A DNA stretch of 64,000 bases, from assembly GCA_033725935.1 (NCBI GenBank), contig MU867072.1:575323-639322 (forward strand), written 5' to 3'. Both the position numbers and the translations under genes were made by a program. Source of the DNA: Cladorrhinum sp. PSN259. Taxonomy: Eukaryota; Ascomycota; Sordariomycetes; Sordariales; Podosporaceae. Numbering within the stretch: position 1 is the first letter of the stretch; the number at the start of each line of letters is the position of its first letter. The notes below the pieces were generated by a model. That model worked only from the letters and a program-made list of their open reading frames with translations, ran no database searches and was not told the DNA's origin. This document shows, piece after piece, positions 54,487 through 64,000 of the stretch.

Positions 54487-54631
54487 GAGGAGAAGAGTGA
54501 AGAAATTTAAAGACTTACCATTCAGGCAGAAGCAGGGCAAGCTACGGATAACCAGGGCTTCGACATGAACTTTCGGACAATTAGCCCAGTGTTGCAGCTC
54601 GGGGTTTAGACAATAAGTGGTGATGATGGAT

Positions 54632-54731
54632 GCTTGAATCAGTGGACGAGGTTTTCTAGGCCTGTCGCAAAAATGGCGTATCGTGCTCATGTAATGTAAA
54701 TCGGAGCCCAGTGCCGTTTCATCATGAAAGC
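54632..54731 (-). ncRNA. snR76: Box C/D snoRNA, snR76-like (25S Cm2197)
   Basis: C box ATGATGA (54725-54719), D box CTGA (54642-54639), and a terminal stem GCTT/AAGC separated by a small internal loop. The guide at 54714-54706 is complementary over 9 nt to 25S GCCCAGTGC. With D' as CCGA (54704-54701), the fifth nucleotide pairs with the third C of GCCC, which is C2197 when counted from the known A2220. It resides in host intron 3. Confidence 0.84.
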
Positions 54732-54866
54732 GTTCATGCGGTGTGCGGAAGAGAAAATAGCAGTGTCGACTTACTCAAGAGAGCTGGGATCCTAAATGCT
54801 TTGGTGGAGTGTCAGCAATGTGAAGTCCACAAAAAAAAGAATCCAAATCAAGAAACACAGTGAAAT

Positions 54867-54961
54867 GATTTTAATCAGAAACAGCCATTGATATCTTCAT
54901 GAAAAAAGTACTCAGTCGGTAATTCCAACTTGCAAAAGCAAAGTCGAATCATCATAAAATC
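54867..54961 (-). ncRNA. snR77: Box C/D snoRNA, snR77-like (18S Um578)
   Basis: C box ATGATGA (54955-54949), D box CTGA (54878-54875), and a 6-bp terminal stem GATTTT/AAAATC. An internal perfect D' CTGA (54915-54912) is preceded by an 11-nt complement to 18S CGGTAATTCCA (54927-54917); the fifth nucleotide pairs with the U of CGGU, yeast U578, the snR77 site. It resides in host intron 2. Confidence 0.9.
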
Positions 54962-55208
54962 GGGATGAGAGAAAGTTGAAGAAGAGTAGGGTACCAACCT
55001 CATGCTGTTGCGCCTCATGCGGATAGATTTACGGAGGGGTTATGGCAATCCATTTCCCCTCAACCCAGTGAGGATGCAGCAAACGAGACAACCATCATGA
55101 ACAACCGCCGTTCGTGACCGGTACTCGAGGGAAGCTAGAGTCCTATTGAATGCTGGTCAGTTTCTTGCATCGGCACAAACAGGACGTGTTGTAATGCGAC
55201 GGCAACAG

Positions 55209-55300
55209 CGACTTTGTTCAGACTGACGTGACATTTCTAGTTTCATGCCCGAAGGTCAAAGACTCTAGTTTGCGGTATGGTATTATCATCAGGATAGTCG
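55209..55300 (-). ncRNA. snR78: Box C/D snoRNA, snR78-like (25S Um2421)
   Basis: C box core TGATGA (55291-55286, preceded by C rather than A/G), D box CTGA (55221-55218), and terminal stem CGACT/AGTCG four bases outside each box. The guide at 55272-55261 is complementary over 12 nt to 25S GACTCTAGTTTG. With D' as TTGA (55259-55256), the fifth nucleotide pairs with the U of GACU, yeast U2421, the snR78 site. It resides in host intron 1. Confidence 0.87.
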
Positions 55301-55480
55301 ACTGCTGCCGTGCAGTGCATCGGATTGAAATTGTTGACTTACCAGAAGCAGGATGGTGGGATGTTGAAGGATGATGTTAGGGATTGGAGGAAGCAGGAAA
55401 GGAAAAAAGTTGCAGGTGAAGAGTTTTTGAAGCTTGCTCGTTTGTGGAGAACGGTGGAAAAACCCGCTGTGCGTGGGGTG

Positions 55481-56324
55481 GATCCACATAAAAAGCTTGG
55501 TTGGTTTTGATCACGTGAGTTCGTTTTGGTTTCGCGTTTTGCTTCTTCAACGGTTCTGTGGGCCCCTTTTTTTCTTTCTGCAACGGCCTGCCCAGATGCA
55601 TCAAGTGAGCATTGGCTTGCAATACTCAGGGACATGATCTTGTTTAATCGTTGCACTCCCATGTGATCGAGTTTGATGGCGAGTGTATCATCTTCTACAA
55701 ATTTCCAACTCCTTCAACTCCAATTCATGCTAGGGTTTCTTGTCACTTGAACATCTTTTCTCTGTTAGTCTTCAACAACGCATGCAACCTTTGCTCCGAC
55801 TAAGGACCAAGCATAGGTCATGCTTCCGGATGTGTTCTATCCATGCCTCCGTTGAGTGCAGTCCATTTGCCAGTATGATCAGTTCAATGAATCTAACGCA
55901 GCCTGGCTGATGAGAATGATATCCTGGCATTCTCCAGAGGATGCGGGAACCTTTTGGATGCGAAGCTGCCTCCGACGAGAGAAAGAATGGCCTAATGTTA
56001 CTGTACCACGGTCTGCCTGCAAGGCTTAAATTAAGCCTTGTCCAAACATGCTCTTGGGACATTCCACTTCTGCCAAGATTTCAATTCTTGTTTGCATTAA
56101 TAGCGTATGACATGATGCAAAGAGCTTTGAGTCGTTGTTTAAAGGGTAAAAAAGTTACATATTATCGGCAGGGAAATCAGTTTCAGATGCCTTGGAAGCC
56201 TGATGGGAATTCAGCCCCACAAGCACACGATAGGGAAATTTTTTTTTTTTTTGGAAAAATTTGATCACGAAATCCAACATGGCTGTTTGGTTGATTTTGT
56301 GTTTTTGAGTGAAAAGAAGTTGGC
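55481..56324. other. Spacer between snoRNA host gene and tRNA-Glu
   Basis: It probably contains the host promoter and transcription start on the minus strand. A CACGTG palindrome is present at 55513-55518. No coding frame is supported. Confidence 0.4.
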
Positions 56325-56332
56325 AAAAAAAA
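56325..56332 (-). terminator. Pol III T-run terminator of tRNA-Glu
   Basis: Eight consecutive T residues on the minus strand, 12 nt downstream of the tRNA discriminator base, as expected for RNA polymerase III termination. Confidence 0.8.
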
Positions 56333-56344
56333 GAATACATCATA

Positions 56345-56436
56345 CTCGGATACCGGGAGTCGAACCCGGGGCTGTTGAGAAAGCAAGCACTTCTGAGAAG
56401 TGAGAGTCAACGATGTTACCGCTACACCATACCCGA
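56345..56436 (-). tRNA. tRNA-Glu, anticodon CTC, with 21-nt intron
   Basis: The mature ends pair as TCGGGTA with TATCCGA (one G-U pair), with discriminator G. The T arm is CCGGG-TTCGACT-CCCGG. The anticodon stem is GTTGA/TCAAC, with the anticodon CTC at 56404-56402 and A37 at 56401. The intron (56400-56380) lies one base 3' of the anticodon, the canonical nuclear position. Box A-like GGTGTAGCGG and box B GGTTCGACTCC are present. Confidence 0.95.
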
Positions 56437-58576
56437 TTGGTCACCAATCGTGAGTGGATTCCGAAGGAATTGTTGTGAGAGAAAGTCTATTTCCTAGTAT
56501 ATATAGGGAGCATGTCTACGACTTATCAAGGTTTTCTATGTTTTGATTTTTGATTTTCCTTTTTATTCCCGAGGACTCAACCACGTCATTATGGCACCAT
56601 TTCTCACTTTTTTGAGGAAATCATGCATCCGTGTATGAAATACGAACTAAGTGTTAGGTGCTGTATGAATACGGGCTTGTCATCTCGTCACCAAATTTCT
56701 CGGACATCCCGTGGAGGAGGGCCCGGGATATATCTGGGGTCTCTTCAGAGCAGGGGAGGGGGGGTGTGTCCCAAGTGGAAGAAAACAAATACTTGGCAAT
56801 CGAGATAAATGGGAATTCCCCGATGTTTGATTCTTCGTCATTAATTCCGCATCTCGGAAGTTCAACGGGCTAACGGTCTGGCCAAGTGGTGCCAACAAAA
56901 CTCTACTTCCGTGTCTTTTTACTTTATTTCCCATTTCCCACCCGTGCCCCCGTCATTCAACACCCCCCTGACACGCACAACACACACGGCAGATAGAGTA
57001 CGTACACACATACTACCTGTATTAGCTGGTGATCAGTCTTGGTAGCATCCACCTTTGAGATCGGGGAAGAATGGTTGGTGGAGGATACGACCTGAAGAGT
57101 TTGGTTGGCTGTCATGAATGTGGGGATAGGGAAGGAGGGGCGTATGTGGGTTGATTCTTAGTGCTTGGTGAGATTCCGGGATCTTGATTTTGGGTGTCAA
57201 TCATGGGGATCGGGTGAAATAAACGCTCGGAGGGACGGTGGTGTTTGAGTGGTTGACAAGCAGGGACGGGACAGAAGTTCACAATCACACACTCTCCCCC
57301 CTGTCCATCTTGTCAGTCTATGGAAGGAAGCCCGCAGCCTCATTGTTCGGTATCTCCCTCTTGGGAGGGAGGGCAGGCTCCTGACTTTAGCCAGCCCCTT
57401 CTGTATATAGCGGACCGGGTGATGAGTGAGCTTTAATGGCTCGGTTACATGTTTACTTGAAGGTATAATGTTTCCCAGATCTCCGTGAGTTATATTGTCT
57501 TTTGTTATTGTGTATAATCAAGATACCTAGCCTCAACCATGACCCAGCGCCCACTCTTCGGACGGGGCCACACGTCCTAAGCGATATACGTACCCGTATA
57601 TCTCGACATGGGACCTGGATGGATATCATGGTGGTCATCAACGGTCTATTAATTGTCCTCTCGAACATGCTCAGTCAGGCCGCCCAGAATCTGAAACCTG
57701 GATTGAACCTCACTGACGTACGTCCGAATCTTCTCCCTCTGGAACCCCTGGTCATGCATATGCAAAAGAGAAATATAACCTGTTGGTTATGGCTCGTGGT
57801 TCACAGGCCGTGTGTGGCCGGTGGTGTGCTGTCAGCCCGTTTGCCCCATGCTGATTCTATGGCAAGTAACGGTCTGGCCACACAAGACATATTATTACAG
57901 TTTTTGTGGATCTGTTTTTGGACATGGGAGGTTATTATCTCGAAAGGTAAGCTGTCCGCTCGTGATAGCCCACCCGAATAAAAGTTCAAAGCCAGCTCTT
58001 CAGGATCTCAGGGGCAAACCAAAGGTAGTTCGCTTTAGTAGTCAACTTGGGTTTATTCGTATGCGTATCCAAGATAATGTACTGCAAGCCAAGTCATAAC
58101 AATGAAAGAACCTAATTGCGTCCCTGAAGTGCTTCGTTGCCTCTCGCGAGACCTTCAATTGCCTCCAAGATTTCTGCCTCGTTGGTCGTCCCCCAACTGT
58201 CCACCGCATTCCATTGCTGTAATCATCTTTGATGCTCCCAGTGTTTGCCCACCCAAAAACGCCTCGCCAAATATGTGATAAAAAGGTAAGGAAAATATGC
58301 CGTAAATCCCAACCTTACTGACTTATGCCGCTGCCAAAATGCAGTAACATGAACAGAAGGTCAATATCATTGACCTGGGGTATCATGATGCCTTGTAGCA
58401 TGCTATTTGTTTTGCCTCGGGAATCAATCCCGCCCATCGCCCATCGCTTGATGCAACCCGAACTCCAAATGCAAAAATTTCCAAGTAAAAAAAAAAAAAC
58501 GATAAGTGCAGTTCCAACTCTCCTTCTCCATCTGGCCGACTATCGATGTCGCCGTGCTCATTTCATCCACGCTCCT
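56437..58576. other. 2.1 kb intergenic region, tRNA-Glu to VVD-like gene
   Basis: It contains short frames on both strands without recognisable content and an A-run near 58488-58499, 80-90 nt from the LOV gene stop. No RNA gene was supported. Confidence 0.45.
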
Positions 58577-59231
58577 TCACTCCGCGTACTCGCACTGAAG
58601 CCCCACTGACAGGTTGAATTCGTGACTACCCCACTGAATGGGTATCATGGTCAAGTAGTTGGTAAACTTCTGCCCATTCTTCTTGAAGTTGGGCACTTTG
58701 ATCTGAAGCTCCGTGTTCCTTTCGACTGCCTTTCGCATCTTCTTGATGGTCTTCTCGTCAACGTGCTTTCGTACCGATTTTGATTTGACGTTCTCTCGCG
58801 GTGGCGCCTGGAGAAAACGGCAATTCCGGTTGAGGACCTCGTGCATGTTATATCCTGTAAGTTCAAGGAAGGAAGGCGATGCGTAAACGATGGGCTGATC
58901 CTTTTCTGCCAAAGAGCAGACGATGATGGGGCATGACATGTCGACGGCACCAATGTCCACTTGAGGATTAGGGCGCTGGTGAAGGTATAGCTGTCTAGCG
59001 TGTCAGCAGATCCATGTTGACCGCGCCTTGCCATCACCAGATGGACGAACCATAATTGACATAATGTCGATTCCACTGCTGGAGTAGAGCCCTGGATAAA
59101 TAATGCCTGTCTGATCATATGCCTCGCCGCATCTGTACGGAGCCTATGCATCACCAAATCAGTTTCTTGACCACCAGTAACAAGGCGGTCGGGATGTGTA
59201 CCTCCAATGCAGCTCCTTCCCATGAATTCAT
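58577..59231 (-). CDS. vvd: LOV-domain blue-light photoreceptor, VIVID/ENVOY type
   Basis: Exons 59231-59202, 59143-59051 and 58990-58577 give 178 residues, close to Neurospora VVD. After a short N-cap (GIIYPGLYSSSGIDIMSIMLYLHQRPNPQVDIGAVDMSC), a single PAS/LOV core spans nearly the rest: VYASPSFLELTGYNMHEVLNRNCRFLQAP contains the flavin-adduct Cys98, then RKAVERNTELQIKVPNFKKNGQKFTNYLTMIPI and the final strand SVGLQCEYAE. The family binds FAD, forms a cysteinyl adduct in blue light, dimerises through the N-cap, and damps the White Collar complex during photoadaptation. The usual GRNCRFLQ reads NRNCRFLQ here. The 30-nt first exon (MNSWEGAALE) is less certain than the rest. Confidence 0.92.
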
Positions 59232-62138
59232 ATTGCTGATGTTGCGAGACACGGTATGATTTCGAATAGTGGCACTGTGGTGTACGACAGATGCTTCGGG
59301 GAACAGCAGAAGAAAGTTCTCTCGCGAACAGAACGGCTACAATCGACTATGCAAGCCTTTCTCCGGCAGATGCTGGCTGGGCTTGACGGGTGGAAGGAAC
59401 CTGGACAGGGTGTAGGCGTGTGTAACGATGCGACGTCACTATTGGTCGAGATGTATTCTTGCTAGACAGGAAGGGTAAAGAGCTGCAAGATGAGCTCGCG
59501 GAGAGAGGAAGAATGAAAGGGCTAGATGTGAGGTAGTAAACAAAGAGGTCTGGGATGGAAAGTTTGGGGCTCCCCAACATATATACAGAAGTGAGGTCCC
59601 AGTATGTTGTCCCAGATATCAGGCTCCCTTCCGCGAGGCGCCGGGGAGCCTGTAGTAGATCGAGATCGAGCTCTAAGGAGCCATTTGGCAGGGACGGGGA
59701 CCTGTGGGATTGGACGGGATGACGGAAGACTGGCGACAAAAGGGGCCCAAGCTTTCCGCGCGATAAACAAGAAGCGCAGGGGAACAAAGAGCCGAAAGTA
59801 TATCGAAGCTCAGCTGTACGTGTGTGTCGCCAGGCACAGACATGGCACAAACGGAAGCGGCAGGCAGACCAGACCTAACGGCTGTGGGCGTGTCCATGGG
59901 ATGGTTTGTGGAAACCTAGAGTATTCCCACTGACAAGTTGGCTTGTGTCCCGTACCATGGTTCTCTTGCAAGGCATATGGCCGTCAGGACAAAAGTAAAA
60001 GGCAGCTTGTAGGTGAGCATAGTGTCGGATTGTGGGGGTGGGAGACACCACTGGCGTTCGGAGGACCCTGAAGGGGCGCGCCATGGGTGAGAAATTTCCA
60101 AGATTTGGCCGTCTCGGTGTTTGGTCTGGATCCTGATCGCAGGGTGCAGACCAAGCCGCTTTGATCGGAGAGATCTCAAAGGACCGTTCAACCAGCCCAT
60201 CATGCGGGTCCCTCCCTGATCCGGATTCATCACCCCCCCCTGTCATTCCACCTGCCCACCAGTCCCCAGATCAGCCAGCAAGTCCCCAAATACGGACTGG
60301 TCCAACAGCTGCCGGTGGCAGTCGGTCAAGAATAGGAAGGCTGAGGGGATGAAAAGAAGCTATTTGATGGCAAAGCGCGCAAAGCGACGGCCATGCAACT
60401 GGCTCCTGGAGATGGGAATTTGGAAAAGCCGTGTGCGTGAAGCATCGGTAGGTTGGACTACGCGGATCTGGACGCCAAGCTTTGCTGATGGGTAATCCGT
60501 CGATCGCTGCGCGGAAACGTGCCTTGGCCAGATCTGGACCATCGCTCTTTTACCCACAGATCGGTTGAAGGCCTTGGTGGTCCCACGCCTCCAAACTCTC
60601 TGCACCAGCACTCCACCGCCTGCAAACCATCGTTTTAGCAGACCGATAATCAGCCACCCCCGGTGTCTGCTGACGACCTACACGCTGAGCGGTCTTGAGT
60701 GCTCAAGTGGGCATCTTCCATTCATCCAGAGCTCTTCGATACGGCAAAACAAAAAAAGAAATGCCCAGATCTAGGGTGCCTGGCCCTGAGACCCCCGTCG
60801 GGCGATCCATGAACAAAGGACATGATGCGGCACGACGCCGGTAGCGGGAACACACCGCATCGCATATCTCGTACATAGGTCCTAGTGACTCTGCCCAGGT
60901 AGTCGGAATCGAGAAGAGCGTCAGGGTGCAGCATGTCACATGGGGCAGACTCAAGGATGGCCCAATGATGCCCCACGTCTCAGCCTGCAAGCCACCAGCG
61001 AGCATAGTTCGCACCACGATGCATCATCCTTCCCAGTTTGGAAGAATCGGATTCTCAGAAGTTCTCTTTCTTTCTTGTCTGGTATAACAACGGTACCACA
61101 ACACCTCGAAGGCCGAATCCTAGCGTTACACGTTTATATCCTGAGAACATGAGCCACCGGGCCGATGTCTGTCTATCTGGCTCTTGTTTGCGGGCGGTGA
61201 TGGGGGGACAAAGCGATTGGCCGTCCCGATGAAACCACGCTGGATCGGAGTTTTTGCCTACGACTGCGGTTATCCTTGGAACCGTCGATATCTCGGCCTG
61301 GAAGGGATGGACTGAGTGGGTAGGGCGAGACACGAGACAGGTTCACCAAAAAATTCCGTTTGCCTGGTCCCTGGCGTGCACCAATCGTTCCAAGAAGCTC
61401 CCTCGCCTGGACCTTGTCATCCGTCGAAGCCCGTCATTGCTCGGGAATGTCGTCAGAAGGCCCCTGAGAGATCTCGGCTTCATTTTGAGTGAGGCTGAAA
61501 AAAGCAATGTTTCTTCAAATTCTAGGTTTGCCAACTGATGTCAGTTCGGCCAATTGTTGACAGGACAGACGGGGGTCACCCGGGCTTTATAGGAGTGGAC
61601 AAGTTGCCGCTAGCCGATGATTGGAACCAATCATAAATTGCAGATACTGTTCAGTCAGTCCCGATACGGTAACGGGGCCAACCTTATCTTCAAGCCAAGA
61701 ATGAGATTTCAAACGACGCGTTGGGGGGGTCTAGATCGTTGCACAACGCGTCTCCCAAGTTTCCGCCTAGAAATCCAATTTAGCGTAGAATTTCAATCTC
61801 AGCTCCGTCGTTGAGGGTACGCAACACTGCCAAAATTCCTCCCTTTCCATCACACCACATAATCTCCGGTGTTTTGGTTTTGGAATCCCATTCGCATAAC
61901 ATTACAAATACCTGGTCTTTTACTCTAACACAGCAAAGAATCCACCCATCCGTCGGCCAGCCTCCAGCCTGCCATCTGGCTAAGACAGCCGAATTTTCGG
62001 GATACACTTTCGGGATACACGACCGCGACTCAATTTCACGTCCGTCGACTTACCGATCCGCGATCTACCCGTTCTGCGCAACACAACTAGACAGCATCGT
62101 CAATCGGGTTTTGCAGCGTCTATTTGCCTAGCGTCACA
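59232..62138. promoter_or_regulatory. Divergent upstream region of vvd (-) and NSE2 (+)
   Basis: 2.9 kb without a supported gene. It holds a tandem GATCGA pair (59658-59669) and further GATCG-containing sites on the vvd side. Open frames such as 59347-59850 and 59875-60246 (minus) lack recognisable content. Confidence 0.45.
59658..59669 (-). promoter_or_regulatory. Tandem GATCGA, candidate light-response element
   Basis: GATCGAGATCGA lies about 430 bp upstream of the vvd start codon. GATCGA is the core bound by the White Collar complex in Neurospora (established knowledge), and VVD genes are direct targets of it. Function here is inferred from position and sequence only. Confidence 0.5.
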
Positions 62139-63425
62139 ATGCCACGTCTACTACAGTCGGGAGGGCGCACTGCTGCCGCGGCCGGGCCCGCTCCCCAAAT
62201 GCCACCATATGAGTCTCCCGAGTATCCTATGGATGACAAGGGAAAGAACGCTTTGAAGAGCATGGCGGACCCCCGAGACAATAATGATGCCAGCAAGCGC
62301 AAGTATGAGGAACATATCAATCAGGTCACCAATAGACTACGTAGTGCAGTCGGCGGCATCAATGACGTGTTGTTGCGCCGTCGGCAGTCACTGGCCAAAA
62401 TGGCTGAGAGACGCCGTGAACAGAGGATCGAGGAGAAGAGCCAAGAAGAACTGGAAACCGAAGAGTACCTTGCCGAATTGACCGGGGAGGTCACTGAGTT
62501 GACAAGCAGATCGGAGGAGGCGCTGCGCAAAGTTCTAGATTGCCGGGCTGAATTTCAAGACACGCAGGAAGTGCTAAGAAAAGTCCTGGAAGACGTCCAG
62601 AAACAGCGGTCGCGGCCTGAACCGAAGCTCAAGAAGGAAAGAAGGCAGCCTCGCCATGGTTGGAGCGACGATGAAGAGGGCGATGATGGAGGAGCCATTG
62701 ATCAAGACGACGAAATGGAAGACGCTGGGGATGTGCCTCCATTGACCGGTATCGTTGAGACGCTAAAGGCTGCCAGGAGGTCCCAGGCCGAGGTCTACAA
62801 GTCAATGACTCCCTATCAGCGGTATGCACTGAACAACGATTACATTTCTTTCAAGAGGACATGGCATGACGCCCTACACCCAGAAGGTGATGCCCCACTT
62901 CCAGATGCTTCAGACTGGTTTGATGAGCAGGGTAATCCGGTCATGAGGCTGGCGGCAAATGCTGATGAGGATGACGATCTTGTTGTTGAGCGCGAGATCA
63001 TGGATCTCAAGTGCCCGTTGTCATTGCAGGTTTTCAAGGAACCATTCAGCAACCACCGGTGCAAGCATACATTCGAAAAGTCCGCCATAGTGGAGTTTAT
63101 AACCAGCAACCGCGGCCTTGCGAAATGCCCGGTTTGCTCTCAGGTATGTCCCAAATTGCCTTCGGGAGCTCGCGCGGCGAGACCACGGCTGCTGAAATCG
63201 TGATAGGAACTCCGAATCAGCGACTTTTATCTGGATGAGGTGGTCCTGCGTAAAGTGAAGCGAGCAGCACAGGCTGCTAGGCAGGATATCAATGCCACCT
63301 CAGACATCGAGGTCGACGATTCCAACGATGAGAGTGTCGTCATTGGACGATCCAAAAGCATCAAAAAGGAACGAGAGCCATCTCGGCTTGGGATGGAAGA
63401 GCCGATCGATATGGATAAGGACTAG
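62139..63425 (+). CDS. NSE2: SUMO E3 ligase subunit of the SMC5-SMC6 complex (Nse2/Mms21)
   Basis: Exons 62139-63143 and 63207-63425 give 407 residues. A coiled-coil N-terminal half (about residues 50-165, many Glu/Lys/Arg heptads) would bind the SMC5 arm. An acidic linker precedes the SP-RING at about residues 290-335: MDLKCPLSLQVFKEPFSNHRCKHTFEKSAIVEFI ... AKCPVCSQ, with the Cys/His pattern of Siz/PIAS ligases. The C-terminus carries basic and acidic patches and ends MEEPIDMDKD. It sumoylates SMC5-SMC6 and other repair proteins. The start is the first ATG after an in-frame stop-free leader (CACAATGCC). The intron splits ...CPVCSQ from ELRISDFYLDEVV, restoring the family pattern. Confidence 0.93.
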
Positions 63426-63853
63426 AGCTACGAACTTAGTTCTTAAGCATGTCTAGTACCGTATGGTTCTTTTTTTTCTTTCTTCTTCTTGCGGAATCTC
63501 ATTGCTTGTCTATGGAATATACCCTACACCCAAGTTTATGGGTCATGGACGACCTAAATTATGGCTCTGGTTGCCGAAAGAAACAAAAGAAAAAGGGAAA
63601 TGTACCCATCCGAAACCAATCATCTCGCCCCGAAACTTCACTGGAGACTGGTACCTCTGTGAAGAGAGTGAACATAACTCTAAAGGCCCTAGGGATCTGT
63701 TTTCATCATTGCCGTTACCCATTCCAAGCTGTCTGTCGATGATATTTTGCGTCCTGTATACCGCTGACCTCTTCATGCCGCCGTTGGCTTCGACACGAAA
63801 AGAAAGAAAGAAAGAAAGAAAGAAAGACTTTTGTCCTGAATAGAAGGGATCTG

Positions 63854-63890
<37 letters not shown>

Positions 63891-64000
63891 TAAAAAAAAA
63901 AAAAAAAAAAGATAAAGGAATGGATGGAAGTCGAAAGGAGATTGGGCCAACGTTGGTTGTCGTGGAAAATTTCCCAGAAGTGGCGGGTGTGGGAGGGAGT
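63426..64000. other. 3' flank of NSE2 with simple repeats
   Basis: It contains a (GAAA)n run (about 63799-63826) followed by long poly-A tracts (63854-63888 and 63892-63910). The overlapping short frames are low complexity. No gene was recognised before the window end. Confidence 0.6.
63799..63910. repeat. (GAAA)n and long poly-A tracts
   Basis: About seven GAAA units, then two A-tracts (roughly 35 and 19 nt) separated by GGT. Such tracts are prone to slippage and to assembly error. Confidence 0.9.

Larger units (their letters stand above)
53041..55480 (-). ncRNA. Multi-intron, apparently non-coding snoRNA host gene
   Basis: On the minus strand a chain of short exons is marked by strong splice signals: exon ends at 55343, 54999, 54775, 54519, 54278, 54000, 53746 and about 53303, each followed by GTAAG, GTATGT or GTTGGT. 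Acceptors place exons at 55142-54999, 54798-54775, 54569-54519, 54333-54278, 54077-54000 and 53800-53746. GGCTAAC/GGCTAAT or GCTGAC branch-like sites precede several acceptors. Introns are about 180-200 nt, and introns 1-6 each hold one box C/D snoRNA; a further intron downstream of about 53303 holds a weaker one. The exons (24-144 nt) join into no recognisable protein, so the spliced product is probably a non-coding host RNA in the manner of UHG/GAS5. Both outer ends are approximate; the first exon start is not determined. Confidence 0.75.

Noticed and set aside
55020..55142. ATGATGG in host exon 2, as a possible further C/D snoRNA
   Set aside because: It lies in an exon, has no CTGA at a suitable distance and no terminal stem.

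Overview
The window is nuclear DNA of a filamentous ascomycete (Pezizomycotina; class not settled). The signs are many 50-200 nt introns with GT/GC...AG ends and CTAAC/CTAAT-type branch sites, Zn2Cys6 and AP-1 regulators, a VIVID/ENVOY-type LOV photoreceptor, a HeLo-domain protein, and about 3 kb per gene with long intergenic spacers. No IS, prophage, CRISPR array or intact transposon was seen. Gene models were built by hand: splice sites were placed so that phase and family alignment both hold, and exon coordinates are given with each gene.

Layout: 5'-truncated HeLo/pseudokinase gene (1-1510, +); cupin protein (2118-3142, +); cytochrome b5 (4069-4731, -); F-actin capping protein alpha (5770-6850, -); branched-chain 2-oxoacid dehydrogenase E1 beta (7292-8588, -); membrane exo-beta-1,3-glucanase ExgD (9473-12216, +); DHA1 drug transporter (14367-17093, +); AcuK/ERT1 gluconeogenesis regulator (21231-23424, +); BSD-domain protein (24268-25708, -); AP-1/Yap1 oxidative-stress regulator (27285-29182, +); YANK/STK32-like kinase (31208-33292, -); small mitochondrial protein (37277-37717, +); RING protein (37938-38606, -); HSL-like alpha/beta hydrolase (39464-42343, +); mitoribosomal mL41 (42778-43159, -); UTP14 (43553-46363, +); RIB3 (47014-47776, -); COQ3 (49695-50570, +); an unrecognised membrane-anchored protein (50713-52484, -); an intronic snoRNA host locus (about 53.0-55.4 kb, -); tRNA-Glu(CTC) with an intron (56345-56436, -); VVD-like LOV protein (58577-59231, -); NSE2/MMS21 SUMO ligase (62139-63425, +).

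The most interesting element has no protein-coding signal. On the minus strand between 53.0 and 55.4 kb, a string of short exons alternates with introns of about 200 nt. Six consecutive introns each hold one box C/D snoRNA, and a seventh candidate lies further downstream. By C/D boxes, terminal stems and rRNA complementarity obeying the D+5 rule, the six correspond in order to yeast snR78, snR77, snR76, snR75, snR74 and snR73. This is the gene order of the yeast polycistronic snR72-78 cluster, here in intron-hosted form.

Functionally the region is mostly housekeeping: mitochondrial metabolism (BCKDH, COQ3, mL41), ribosome biogenesis (UTP14, snoRNAs), lipid and electron transfer (cytochrome b5), the cytoskeleton, and the transcription factors AcuK and AP-1. 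Three GC-AG introns, one of them in frame and possibly optional, are a second recurring oddity.
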